Origin: Tubulanus polymorphus
Lineage: Eukaryota > Nemertea > Palaeonemertea > Tubulaniformes > Tubulanidae
Reading direction: 5' to 3'
Assembly: GCF_964204645.1 (NCBI RefSeq)
Contig: NC_134027.1
Location: 15,488,485 to 15,552,484 of the forward strand
DNA: 64,000 bases
Shown: positions 10,677 through 22,400 of the stretch, piece by piece
How the letters are laid out: the number at the start of each line of letters is the position of its first letter
How positions within the stretch are numbered: the first letter of the stretch is position 1
Made by a program: the position numbers and the translations under genes
Notes under the pieces: generated by a model
What the model saw: only the letters and a program-made list of their open reading frames with translations
The model's database searches: none
Told to the model about the DNA's origin: nothing

Positions 10677-10916
10677 ATTCTACCCATCTTATGGTCCTAC
10701 TATTCTAATCTTTCACAACATAAATAGGTCTAAACTTCAGTAGCCATGCATAACCCCGGTTACACATCCAGCCCTCTTTGACATTTAGGCAAGGAATACT
10801 GTTTTCTCGTGTATTGAATTGTATCTAACTTGAATGGTATATCATTCAATCTTTTACCTATAGGTTCTGAACTTATTGGCAAAGAAGACGATGACGACCA
10901 TGATGAAGAAGCATAA

Positions 10917-12099
10917 GATCTGATGATGACTTTGGTGCATATGAAGTCGATGTTTTGCTTCATGGAGAAAAACTATTAATATGGTTAGATCTGCCTTTTT
11001 CAAAGATTTTATGTTTTTTCATCATGTAATCATTTTTGACTGTTAGGTACCATGTGTCATGTGGTTTATAATGATTTGTATAAATTTAACGTTTTACTTC
11101 AGTCAGAAAAACCATTAACCTGGTTGTACCTGAATGTGCCTTTTTCATCCTTGTAAGGAAGTCATTTTGTTTTATTTCTTTATCATCTTGTAATATTTGA
11201 CTGTAGGGAGGTTTATATGAGGTTATTATGTACAGAAGTGATAAGGGTCTTCATTTCGACATATATCATGACGTTTTGATAGTTTTGACATTTTCATTTT
11301 ATCGACCATTTTCAAGACAAGGCGTCATTCATGACAACTCAAAACTAAGCTGTCATCATATTTCTGGTGGCTTCACCTTATATTTCGTCATGTCATCAAA
11401 TATTGATTTTTCACAAGGGAAATGGTTGACAAAACTGTCAAAAGATTTTTTCTTTTTTTTGTTAGTCATTTTTGACTGTTGGATACCATGTGTCATGTGG
11501 TTTATAATGATTTGTGTTGATGATAAAACAATAATCGCAATGATGAAGCAGCATTACGGTCAGATGACAATTTTGACAATATCTGCTTTTCCAGCTTGTA
11601 AGATATTATGTACGTGGATAAGGAGATAATTGTTATTTCTTTGTCGTGAGGTAATTAATAATAATAATAATAATGATAAGTGTTGATAGATACAATTTTT
11701 AGTCCACAGCCAATTTCACATTTTTGTTTATTATACGTGAAGTGCATTACATTATTGAGTTTAATTAGATATCAGTTTCTATTCTCACCATCTAAATACA
11801 ATAATTATTGTCACATATGTGATATGGGTACGATTCATTTACTTAGAAAGTCATCTTTTGCCCAGCCGTCCAAGGAGGATGCATATGTCATGCATGTGAG
11901 AAGATTTATTTTTTAACATTTCGAAAATCTTTTATCAATAAACTTAGATACTATGATTTCATAATTTTTGTCTTAGATTTTCCTTTTTGTCTCATAAGGT
12001 GGCATTAAAACTTCTTTGGTATGAAAACTCCATTTCTTGTTCATCTGAACTTTTTATGCACCAGCTGAGAAATAAGAAGGCTTATACCTTTCAAGTTAA
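10917..12099. other. Non-coding stretch with a diverged direct repeat
   Basis: No gene is recognised. A segment with CATTTTTGACTGTT.G.TACCATGTGTCATGTGG occurs near 11031 and again near 11467, a diverged direct duplication about 436 bases apart. A short (AAT)n tract lies near 11660. Confidence 0.5.
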
Positions 12100-12103
12100 T
12101 TAA

Positions 12104-13096
12104 CCCTTACAATACCACTACCGTATGGCATACGGTACAAATTGACAAGCTAGCATACCCGTACCATATGTGATACGGTATCACTTAACCCTTCATCTAG
12201 AAGGGCATATCTATCAGTGTCAGCCGGTGCTGCAATCTGCATAAAATCAAAGATGGCAACAGCCAGGAAAAAACAATTTGGCTGGATGAAACGGTTCAGC
12301 AGCTCGTATATGATGCTGACAGTGATGCTGGTGACTTGGAATTTGGTAGTGAACAAATTGAGAGTGACAACGAATATGACAGCAGCAGTTCAGATGATGT
12401 GTCAGAAAGTAGGTTTATAGTGCCAGCAATGATTTTGATGATGAAAATGAAATCAGTGACAATTTTTTAGACCCTGTTGATATGGTTGTCATGGCAACGG
12501 ACACCAATAACAATAATGAAGAACCAGAAACTGTCCATCTTCAAGGTCACATATATTCAAATAATTTGTCTTATTTGTAAGCCCAATGGTTATCAACACC
12601 ATGGTATACAATGTATCAGTGTCAAATACATAGGTAAAAATTTTCTGAGGCCTGAAATTATACCCCAATGAAACCCCTTACATCCGGCCTTCCGACATAT
12701 CGGTGGAGAAGTTGGTAAATGAGTGGAAAAATAAATTTTTCTGGTTGTTCTATTGCTTTGAAATTTTTACTACATAAAGTAAGGATATATGGCATACAAT
12801 TTCAGTTGGAATTGAATAGATCAGTGCATTTTTCTGGGAGACAGAGCAGTTTATCGGAAACTTTTTCGTGAATTTCTTTCATGGCGGCCATCTTGGAGTA
12901 TGTGACCTTGACCTAAAGTTCACTTATATCCAAATTATTTATGTCTAAATTGTTGGCCCAAAAGTTATCAACAACATGCTACATAAATTTTCTGTGTCAG
13001 ATACCTTGGTAACTATCCTATGAAGTTTCAAATATAACCCTATGAACCCCTAAATTCCCTCCGGTACAGCAGTGGCGCTATGTGGTATTGAAAGGG
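12104..13096 (+). mobile_element. piggyBac-like deletion derivative
   Basis: The ends read CCCTTACAATACCAC (12104) and, inverted, GTGGTATTGAAAGGG (13096). TTAA precedes the left end and TTAT follows the right, a mutated TTAA target duplication. Inside, from ATG 12253, frames encode MATARKKQFG then, after a frameshift, VYDADSDAGDLEF and NEYDSSSSDDVSES. This is the acidic N-terminus typical of piggyBac transposases. The catalytic DDE part is missing, so the element is non-autonomous. The body includes a GGCGGCCATCTTGGAGTATG-type stretch seen in many animal repeats. Confidence 0.75.
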
Positions 13097-13102
13097 TTAT
13101 AT

Positions 13103-15483
13103 ACGACAAAAATGACAGCTACAGTCAATACCATACACCCCCATTTTACATCAGGTCTGGCCATGCCTATGAAAAAAAGAAAATTTACTTTACCACAAAT
13201 GACGTCATTGATATTACATATTGCACATCAGTTTTGTAAAATTCGTATCTTCTTATTCGCATTCTCTAGAATATTATAAATGGATTGAAAAAAGTAAAAT
13301 ACATGTGCAATCAAATCATAAATTTTCACAACTTTGGCAATTTTGGTCTAGAAATTTAAACATAGATCTTTTCATCTCTATAAATTTCCCATTAGATGAG
13401 CTGCATGAATCAGGATTTGTGCTTAAAATGGACCATTTAAGTTTGGACGCTCCGCGTGACGTCACTACGCGCGATGATCAAAACAAACATTTGCGCGATG
13501 AACTTGAACTTGAACTTAAATTTATTGCTCCGTATATAACATTTATACATAGGGTATTTATTGCTCCGTATATAACATTTATACATAGGGTAAGACATGC
13601 AATAAATTGACAAAACATTGACATATGACATTAAATAAGAGCAGAGATTCAATAATGGCAGTGTTTTAATGGGACTCGAACCCAGTGGCGCCGCGGTTAC
13701 GGTTAGTTACTCGGCGGAGTAAAACCTGTTTCAGTTGGCTTTGTTCCCGGCGTTCCGTTTGCTATTATTCAAGGTAGGTTGTACACGTTATAAACAGATT
13801 AAATGATGAAAGGTATGTCAAGTGACATGAACGAAACGCACGTTTCTTGAATGGCCAGGTATGACAATGGAATTTATGGAAATTGACTACCTACAATTTC
13901 AAGACAAATTCCAATTCAAATTTATTAAAAATAGTACAGCGAAGTACTTGCCTAACGGCTCTTAGTGATTTAAATCCATAGGTCCAGTTCAATTAAGCAA
14001 GCTGCTTCTTGGAGAATACAATTGGCAATAGGCCTCCATAATCAAATTTCAAGTCAATACAAAATAATGCATTGAATATTGAATTGCTGACAGTAGTGAG
14101 CCAGTTGTCATAGTCAGTGTCCCCTACAAATCCCGATATATATTATTAGGCTTAGTGAAGTGAGATCCACATGAGCACATTCCCATCCTTTAATCAGTTA
14201 ACTAAAATGATTAGTTTCTAAAACAAAAAAAGTTCCCATCCTAATTCAGCATGCTCACTCAGTGAAATGCAAGCAATGGGAGACCAGGCCTCGAATTTGG
14301 GAAAATCACACCTGGAGCAAGAGCATTTAATTTTACCAAAAATACATAAAGAGGAAAAATGTACAACTTTTTTCCTGAAAAACTGGGGTTTTTCAATAGG
14401 CTATCATTTCATTGTCCGAATAGCTACATGCGTAATATTGGTATCAATTAAACCAGAAGATTCTGAACTAAGCGTTGATGTTTGTTTGTTTGGTTTGTAT
14501 TAATTGAAACAGCAAGTTTTGTATAAAGCTTAAATGAAAAAGTGTTCTTTTAGACTTTTTACTTGTAAGATTCACTAGCATTTCACCGAGCACTCAATTC
14601 CATGCAGCGCTGCTAGATGTCAGCAGTTTGCAGAATCAATTAGTATCCGATGGTCATATCCGTTTTTTCCAATCGAGGAAAAGACTATGTGACACATTTC
14701 TACTTGAAAAACATCTTGTTCTGTTTCTTCACAGAAAACCCTATTGAAATTCGCGTGATTATTATTTTTTTTTTTTCCCTTTTCCACATAGTTTTTGTTA
14801 AAAGTGTAAAGGCTTCCTTACCTTACCGCTGTCGCCGATACAATCCGTATGATGTCCTTCAGCTCACTTCAATCTCCAGATACTGCATGGGAATTTTGAT
14901 AAATCCACGTTATAAAGGCACTGTCGAGCCGTAAACATCGGAAATTTGGCTCCATTCAATTAGTAGCCATGTTGTGTTTTCTTACCGATATTTCTCTCTT
15001 CTTTTCGAGGAAGAGCTATCGAATTATTCCCTCTCTTCTCCACAATCAATTTCAAAGTCAATTTTATGAATTTATTGCTCAGCGGGTCCGAGTCCAAGAG
15101 TTTACGAGTCCGGCGTTCGCGTGTCTGACAGGTTTACGGGCGTTTGTTTGTTACCTCTTTAATATTTTTGATTTCTTGTTATTCCGGTTATTTTATTTAA
15201 GTATATTGCTGATCAGTTCATGTAACCAAAAGCGTCAATAAACAGACTTTGAATTGATCAAGTTTAAATCAAGGTCGTTGAGTCGCGGAAGGCTACTAGA
15301 ATTACGTTCGTCTTCGTCTCAGAGAGAAAACAAACGACAGAAAAGTATCAGGTGATTATCGATGGCCTACAACGGTACACACAGTTGACAAACAGTGTTA
15401 GGCCTGTGCCGGTTGGTGCGTACTGGGACTAAATATACTGGTTGGTCAGTTGGTTTGGTTGTGAAGTGTGGAAGCTAAGATTG
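13103..15483. other. Long non-coding stretch
   Basis: No gene is recognised. A 43-base direct duplication (TTTATTGCTCCGTATATAAC...) lies at about 13519-13602. GGGACTCGAACCC near 13671 is a reversed tRNA T-arm/B-box, without a matching A-box that I could find. A GTCAATAAACAG segment near 15232 could be a polyadenylation signal of an unrecognised element. Confidence 0.4.
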
Positions 15484-15893
15484 TGACTGTACGGTGATAT
15501 CCACAGGTGAACCGTACGTGAGTTCCCTACTTACGCCGTACGTGAGTTCCTAGTAAACAATACCATTTTAAGTACGAAATTGTAACGCGTACGTGACTGT
15601 ACGGTGATATCCACAGGTTAACCGTACGTGAGTTCCCTAAAAACGCTGTACGTGAGTTCCTATAATCTGCAAACGCGCATGCGTAAAAGAATAGAGTTTG
15701 GGTTAGGTGAGGCTAGGCTATTTGTAAATCAAATTTCATCCACCCACCAGTTACGTTCTGTGGCACAGTGGGTAAATCACTGGACTACTACTGGATTTTT
15801 TTTTCGTTTGGTTTCGAATCCCAATATTGCAAGTCTGAGCGTCAACATACTCACATATGGCTAACCTGTAGAAATCACCGTACAGTCACGTAC
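15484..15893. mobile_element. Repeat with duplicated left end and inverted right end
   Basis: GTGACTGTACGGTGATATCC and the following CGTACGTGAGTTCC motifs occur at 15484-15556 and again at 15591-15662, a 107-base direct repeat. The inverse, GAAATCACCGTACAGTCACGTAC, occurs at 15871-15893. Together they look like a small TIR element whose left end was duplicated. Confidence 0.5.
15757..15824 (+). repeat. tRNA-derived SINE head
   Basis: TGTGGCACAGTGGGTAAATC resembles a Pol III A-box region, and GGTTTCGAATCCC at about 15810-15822 a B-box. The intervening poly-T breaks any tRNA fold, so this is a SINE-like remnant rather than a tRNA gene. Confidence 0.5.
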
Positions 15894-16946
15894 AGGTAAC
15901 AACAGCGTTTTAAGTATTAAGTGAGTACGACAAGCCTACCATGCCTATGTAGGCCTACTACAAACACAACTTTTTCCCTCTCGTTGGCCCTACAGTGATG
16001 TTACTATAACTGGTGCCATTATAATATGGATAGGATTTGGTCAGGACTAGCCTAAAGTCTAATTCAGTCTATGTACTAATTCACTCGATAGGCCTATTTT
16101 TAAAACAATACAGTGAAATATTCACACGCAGAAAGGCTAATTGATTTGAGCCATGTGATTAAGTTTGGCCAGGCCTTCTCTGACCTGCTGACATTAATAG
16201 TCAAACCAAAACGTTCATGTGGTCACGGCTTGTATTACCAGAAATCATTGTAGGCCTGTACATTTTGCTGTTCGTAGGTTTGGTATACCGATTTCTCCAT
16301 TCTTGACTGATAAGTGTACGGTACAGCTGTACGCATTATATAATTCTTCCAATGGGAATAGGGCCTATTGATTGGGCTTATTATTTCCTGCTTTAGAGTA
16401 CTGAAATAAACCTAATGTTCATTCAAATATCCAACATCGGTGAAAGTTTGATTAATACCGTATACATGTACTGTAGGTTTTCATGTTGTATGAATATTTT
16501 GCAGTTCAAATGGGTATGATGCTAAATTCCAATGTCAAACGCATGAAGTTAGATGGTCAAGGACAGTCAACACCAAGATATCTCTCTTCGACCGATGTTG
16601 TACCATAGAAGATCTGATTCTTTCAACTCAAGGAAAGTGATTCAACACGATGGACATAACACTGGAATAGGTTTGCAGTAACTAACCGTTCATTTCATTT
16701 AGTCCTATGTACTTTTTAGCCAATTTGGATTTGATTGTAATTGAAACTCTGGAACTGTTAACAAAAGACAAGTAAGACAAGTTGAAAAAACACAAGTTAT
16801 GCTTGATTCTCATGTTCAAATTTATTTTATTACATCATATTTACAAAGCATATCATTGGTTCATACAGTAATAAAAATTAGGGCAGAACAAATATTATTA
16901 CAGAAACTCCAAAAAGGCAATGGATTTCTATGACTAAATGAACATT
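15894..16946. other. Non-coding stretch
   Basis: Nothing firm is seen. After TTTTGCAG at 16504 a frame of about 48 codons (NGYDAKFQCQTHEVRWSRTV...) could be an exon remnant, but it has no recognisable family and a stop at its end. Confidence 0.3.
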
Positions 16947-17503
16947 ATTTTTAGCCCACTTGGGACTTTAGTCCCAGCGGGCTATTGCGTTCACTTTTCG
17001 TCCATCGTCCGTCCGTAGACGGAAATCAGTTATTTTAGGAAGTTTTGAAGACGCTTCAATGTAATGTCTTGATATTTGGGTTTCACATGTATCTACCCTA
17101 GACACATCTTCAGCTCAAAAACTGGCCCTGTCAGAATCAAGATGGCCGACTGGCAGCCATTGTTGTTCGCCAAAATCAACACTTTTTACACATTTTTGAA
17201 CTTTTTGAGGGAAATTTTGAAGATGCTTTGATCAATTACCTTGATCTTTCTGATATATGTGAATGCCCCTGGGCCCATCAGCATAACAAAAATTGGGATA
17301 CGGACTCAAGATGGCCGTCCTATGACCTTTTTTAGTGCCCAAAAATGTCAGTTTTGGCCCGAATTCTGAGTTTGCCATTTCTCATTGCAATTTGTGATGG
17401 GTATTCTTTGAAAAGGGATGTTTTATACCTTTGATACCTGAATTGTTAGATTGTTGAGCATTTGGAACCACTTCCCAAGTGGGCATGGTGTCCCTGGACC
17501 CCT
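16947..17503 (-). mobile_element. Hairpin-ended repeat, copy B (no internal units)
   Basis: This is the reverse orientation of the family at 5957-7372: the hairpin end is at 16954-16982 and the AGGGGTCCAGGG end at 17503. The 5' unique part (CAATCTAACAATT) joins directly to the 3' unique part (AGGTATCAAAGGTATAAAAC), with none of the 150-base units. On its own strand it also follows AACT. Confidence 0.75.
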
Positions 17504-18077
17504 AGTTCTAATAACTCAGATCAAGAGTGACTCTCCCATTTATTAGGAAACACACGCAACTAGTGGAATAGGTTTGATTTACACACATGTTGCAGGTATC
17601 AATTGTTTATCACTGTAGAATTTGTAATCCATAAAAGCCAAAATCAACATCAGCCGGAAACCCAGACCAAATAAATTCATAATTTATTGATTGAATCTAC
17701 ACTACAATATATGTATTTATTCAAATATTTCAGTAAAAACATTAACTTCTTAAATCTAATCTATTCTAAATCATAATACGTTCTTATCTGTGAATTCACT
17801 CAATCTATCGGCTCAGCAGGTGCTTAAGATGAGTTCTTAATAGGACAGATCCATTTTTAAGGATGGTGATAATACAGTATCATGATGTTTGAATGCCAAA
17901 ATAAGTGCCTGGTCAAATATATTAATATTTGTGATTGTACGTCCACGTATGTTCGGTTTCAAAGCTGAATTATATTTGACGTTTACACAGTGGTTGCATA
18001 TTAGGTTCGAATCTGTCAATGCATTTTATTCTATGTATCGATTATATTTCAATTCACTACAATTCCCATCATTCTGA
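17504..18077. other. Upstream region of the 352-aa gene
   Basis: No gene is seen. The region is AT-rich. A TGA codon lies directly before the ATG at 18078 in frame, which supports that start. No promoter motif is assigned. Confidence 0.4.
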
Positions 18078-18752
18078 ATGGCTTTACAGAAAACCCGTCA
18101 TCGCTGCTTTGCACCTATATTTAAACTCTTAATATCGGACTTAGTACTAGCATTCAAAAACATTTATGCTGACTCTCAACAGCTCAAGGACCCTTACATC
18201 CATTTTCTGCTTAGATGGAAGTTATTGCTGTCGGATTATATCGGAAAACCATTGACTGACAAATATGTTAGTCAAACTGAATTTCGAAAATTTGTGTTGG
18301 GTAGGCCTACAGACGAAACCACGGAGATTGATATAGCTGCTCTTATCCACTCCATTGGCGATTATGTGAGGGATTTCATACAAAGAATTCTGAATTCTCC
18401 GGATAAATCGGACACCACAACTGACGGCGAAAAATCAGAATATACTCAATTTCAACCAGAAACTGGTATTTATGTACTTTCGGGTGGTTGTCTCGGGCTT
18501 ATGTTTTCATTGTACAAACGACAACGACGAAATGGAAATATATCAGCAAAGAGAAATCTAACTGTTTTGGGACGTATAATTGTATTGGATAAAAAGACTG
18601 AAAAAATACCGGTGGAGTTACGATGTCGTGACAGAGATGGACTATATGTATTCAGGAGAGAATATATGAAATTATTGAAATTACTTGATAATACAATTAT
18701 TCGTATAGTAAACGAACAGGAGTTTAAAAAACAAAAGAAAGCTATGATAAAG
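18078..18752 (+). CDS. Unknown 352-aa protein, exon 1 (225 codons)
   Basis: An open frame from ATG 18078, with an in-frame stop just upstream, runs 225 codons to MIK and a donor AAG|GTAATA at 18753. The product is basic and helix-rich, with an acidic/Thr linker (SDTTTDGEKSE) near residue 115 and a GGCLGLMFSLYKRQRR segment near residue 137. I do not recognise a family. It joins in phase 0 to exon 2 at 24928. The ORF appears to run on past the donor to 18857, but that tail is intron and transposon terminal repeat. The gene is convergent with the P-like transposase pseudogene and, unlike it, has no stops. It could be the second gene of a two-gene transposon or a host gene. Confidence 0.6.
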
Positions 18753-19447
18753 GTAATAAAAATTCTGCTGTTACATCATTTGAATCAGCTACATAACGGA
18801 TTACAAAATATTCGGTTCCTGAACTTCGCTGAAAAAGCTGAAACACTGAAAAGCTGAAACGCTGAAATAAAAACGCTGAAATTTCAGGGAATTTCCGAAA
18901 AACGCCGAAATTTCAGGGAATTCCCGAAAAACGCTGAAATCGTGCTAGGTACCGACAATACACGTTTTGAAATGTTTTCCGGGCCGGTGTCCGCTGACGA
19001 GTCCTGAACCGTGTTTTATGCTCTACCTTCGGTTACAGAGACATGCCTTAAGGTCGTCGTTCTGATCGACTTGATCGATTGCGTGGATTGTTAGATGTGG
19101 ATTGTTAGATGTGGATTGTGCGATTGTGCGATTGCGCATGCGCGGACTGGATAACACCTCTCAACCTTCGTGACCGAAAATTTCGCGAAAAATACCTTTA
19201 AAAACGTTATTGGACTAACTATAATTGCACAAAAACCATTCATAAAAGCTTCAGGATACTGGACATGGACTATCCAGCTACTAAGAACTTTGAAGGCTAG
19301 TTTTAATCAAGTTAAATCAACCTGATTACCAACCTGTGGAAAATGTCGAAAACCGGAAGTCGGCCATATTGGACAACTTAAAAACAAAAATATGCCATTC
19401 CCATTCTTCTACACATATATCGACATTATTAGGTGGCAACCTACACA

Positions 19448-22400
19448 ATGGTGGCACACAGGAGTAGTCGTCCTGCTTATGCTGATGATAGCACACGATA
19501 TTCATACAATCCTGGCCCACGTACACAAAAATACCCGTGCGGAGTGTGCACGAAGGCAGTGCAATGGACGCAGAAAGGGATTGCTTGCGACATATGTAAC
19601 CTATGGTTCCACACAAACTGTGTTGGCATGTCTGACCGGCTATATGAACTTGAGACGTCCACCTCATTGTGGACATGTTACATATGCGGTACACCGAACT
19701 TTTCATCTACTCTCTTCACAACTACAGCGGCTGAATCGTTAAATATCAGCCACCCATCACTTCTTGACATATCGAGGACCTCGTCTCTTGACACTGATGG
19801 TAACACCTCGTCGCAGCATTTGGGTACACCAATACATGCCTCGTCACCGATAATGCCTAGAGGAACACAAAATAGACTTGAAACCCAGGATAGCTTTTCA
19901 AACTTGCATAGCCCATCATCGTCATGTGACACCTCTTCGCGAAACCCAGTAGCGGTGAAATGCAACGCGACGACGCGAACACTAGTGATCAACTTTCAGA
20001 GCATCCGCCCAAAAAAAGCCGAACTTTGGAATCTAATCACGTGCACTGATCCTGACATAATCCTCGGTTCTGAAACCTGGTTAAAGCCAGAGATACATAA
20101 CGCCGAAATTTTCCCGGAAGGTTACGACGTCTACCGCAAGGACAGGCATGATGAACATGGCGGCGTCCTTGTGGCGATCAAAAAACTATTAATCTCACAG
20201 GAGATCCAGATAAACACCACATCAGAGGCAGTATTTGTCCGCTTAGAAACCGACTGTAAAAACGAACCAATCATCGTCGGCTCGGTATACCGAACACCCT
20301 CACAATCAAGCGACGAACAGATGGACGCCATCTGTAAAGTCCTAGACGCTACAACCTCTAATTCTAAACCATCCACTTACTGGTGCGGTGGCGATTTCAA
20401 CTTACCAGACATCAACTGGGAAGATACCTGCATCGTCGGAAATCAGTACAAGAAATCTGTAAACGAGCTCTTTCTCGACAAAATTGACAACCTCGGACTG
20501 CAGCAAGTGAATAACCAACCCACCAGAGGTGATTCCATCCTCGAGATTTTCCTATCAAACAAACCAGGTCTAGTGACGCGGTGTGAAGTCCTACCTGGAC
20601 TTAGTGACCACGACATCCTACTCGTTGACAGCCGTATCCGCCCAACGAGAGCACGACCGATACCTCGTACAGTCAGCGTATGGAAAAAAGCCAAATTCGA
20701 CGAAATGAGAACAGACACCGCTAGATTCACACATGACTTCTGCACTCGTCATTCGACCTCAGAAGCACCAATCAATACCAAGTGGATAGAACTGCAAAAT
20801 CACCTACTCAAAATTCAAAAAGATCATGTTCCAACGACGACTACATCGACAAAATTCCACCAACCATGGATAAATCACGAACTCAAAAAGCTTTCCCGTC
20901 GTAAAGCCAGAGCTTGGAAAAAAGCCAAATCCAAATCAAAACGATCAAAACGATCAAAGGAACGATATCGTAGACTAAAACGCGAAACCAGGAAGGCAAA
21001 TCGGTCTGCTTACCACAAGTACATTGCAGAAATGCTCAGCAGTGATAGCAGCTCTAAGCGCATATGGAAATACATAAAAAGCAGAAAAACTGACATGACT
21101 GGTGTCGCTCCTCTTACAAGCGGTGGCATTACCTTCAGTGATAGTTCAACGAAGAGCAACATATTGAATAATCAGTTCTGCTCAGTCTTCACAAAAGAAG
21201 ATACCTCAAACTTTCCATCACTTGGAGAAAGCCCCTACCCACCGATGCCGGATATACAAGTATCCAATCATGGGGTATACTGCCTGTTGAAGAAAATCAA
21301 CCCAAGAAAAGCATGTGGACCAGACAATATTCCAGGTCGTATCCTTCAAGCCGTAGCGCAAGAAATAGCTCCGGCCGTCTGCCTACTGTTCAACGAATCG
21401 TTACGTACCGGTGAAATACCAGAAATTTGGAAACACGCCTTTGTGCAGCCAATCTTTAAAGCAGGTGATAGGAGTCAACCAGTAAACTATCGACCAATCT
21501 CACTTACATCAATATGCTCCAAGTTGCTTGAACACATCATCAGGAGCGAAATAACAAAACACCTTGAGACTCACCAAATTCTCACCGATGGGCAACACGG
21601 TTTCCGTAAAAACCGCTCCTGCGAGACTCAACTGATTCTTACAACCGATGATTTTAGCACAACTATTGACTCTGGTCTACAAACAGATGCCATATTATTG
21701 GACTTCTCGAAGGCATTTGATAAGGTGCCCCATCTGCGCCTCGGTGTAAAGCTCAACTACTATGGCATACGCGGCAGAACATTGACATGGATCGAGAACT
21801 TCCTGTCCAATAGAACTCAACAGGTGCTAGTAGAAAGTAAATACTCTGATATTGGACCTGTGACGTCAGGTGTGCCACAAGGCTCGGTACTTGGACCTAC
21901 ATTGTTTTTGATCTACATCAATGATTTGGGAAATGATACCCAATGCGTAGTACGTCTGTTTGCTGATGACACGATACTGTACGAACAAATTAAAACTCTG
22001 TCAGACACTGAACGCCTCCAAGACGACCTCACCAAACTGGGTGAATGGGAGAAACAATGGCAAATGGGGTTCAATGTCAAGAAATGCCATTCCATCACCA
22101 TTACACAGCGCAAGAAACCAATTGTAGCCACGTACCATCTGCACGGTCAACCCCTAGACCAAGTTGACAAGGCTAAATACCTTGGGCTAGTATTCAACAA
22201 GAACTTAACCTGGGGTGATCACATACAAGCAATAGCAGCAAAAGCCAACAGAGCGAGTGCCTTCGTCTACAGGAACCTGAAAGGCTGCCCAACTCAAGCT
22301 CACATTCAGTGTTACAAGACGCTCACTCGACCCATCGTTGAATATGCCTCTACAGTCTGGAGCCCATACCAAACAAAGCTCATCAACGAACTTGAGATGA

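Larger units (their letters stand above)
7700..10916 (+). pseudogene. Spliced OB-fold (RPA-like) ssDNA-binding protein, decayed
   Basis: Exons are recognisable by phase. One is about 7700-8077, ending SFTAIVDQ before GTGAGT. Next is 8340-8562 after TTGTAG (VRNIVLTDTSGE, HLANEQFTSGDRISLTSM, ELVLKQTKLSTV). Then come 9912-10024 (LPPEIRAIFAKMLGIEEE), 10084-10139, and 10864-10916, ending in an acidic tail EDDDDHDEEA and a stop. The pattern of a hydrophobic strand, TDTSG, LWE and GD.I.LTSM is typical of an OB fold as in RPA70 or Helitron-borne RPA-like proteins. An earlier fold shows VDNSEAVKCITSEP and DDVVTISNF. At least two in-frame stops in the first exon and frameshifts in the first two exons show decay. 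Because it lies downstream of a Helentron fragment it may have been cargo of that element, or a host-type gene. Exon joins are my inference. Confidence 0.55.

Noticed and set aside
13670-13685. tRNA gene on the minus strand
   Set aside because: A B-box-like GGGTTCGAGTCCC is present but no cloverleaf or A-box was found.
15757-15824. tRNA gene
   Set aside because: The anticodon region is replaced by a poly-T run; SINE is more likely.
18753-18857. Continuation of the 259-codon ORF as protein
   Set aside because: Past 18752 it runs through a good donor site and then into the transposon's terminal repeat.
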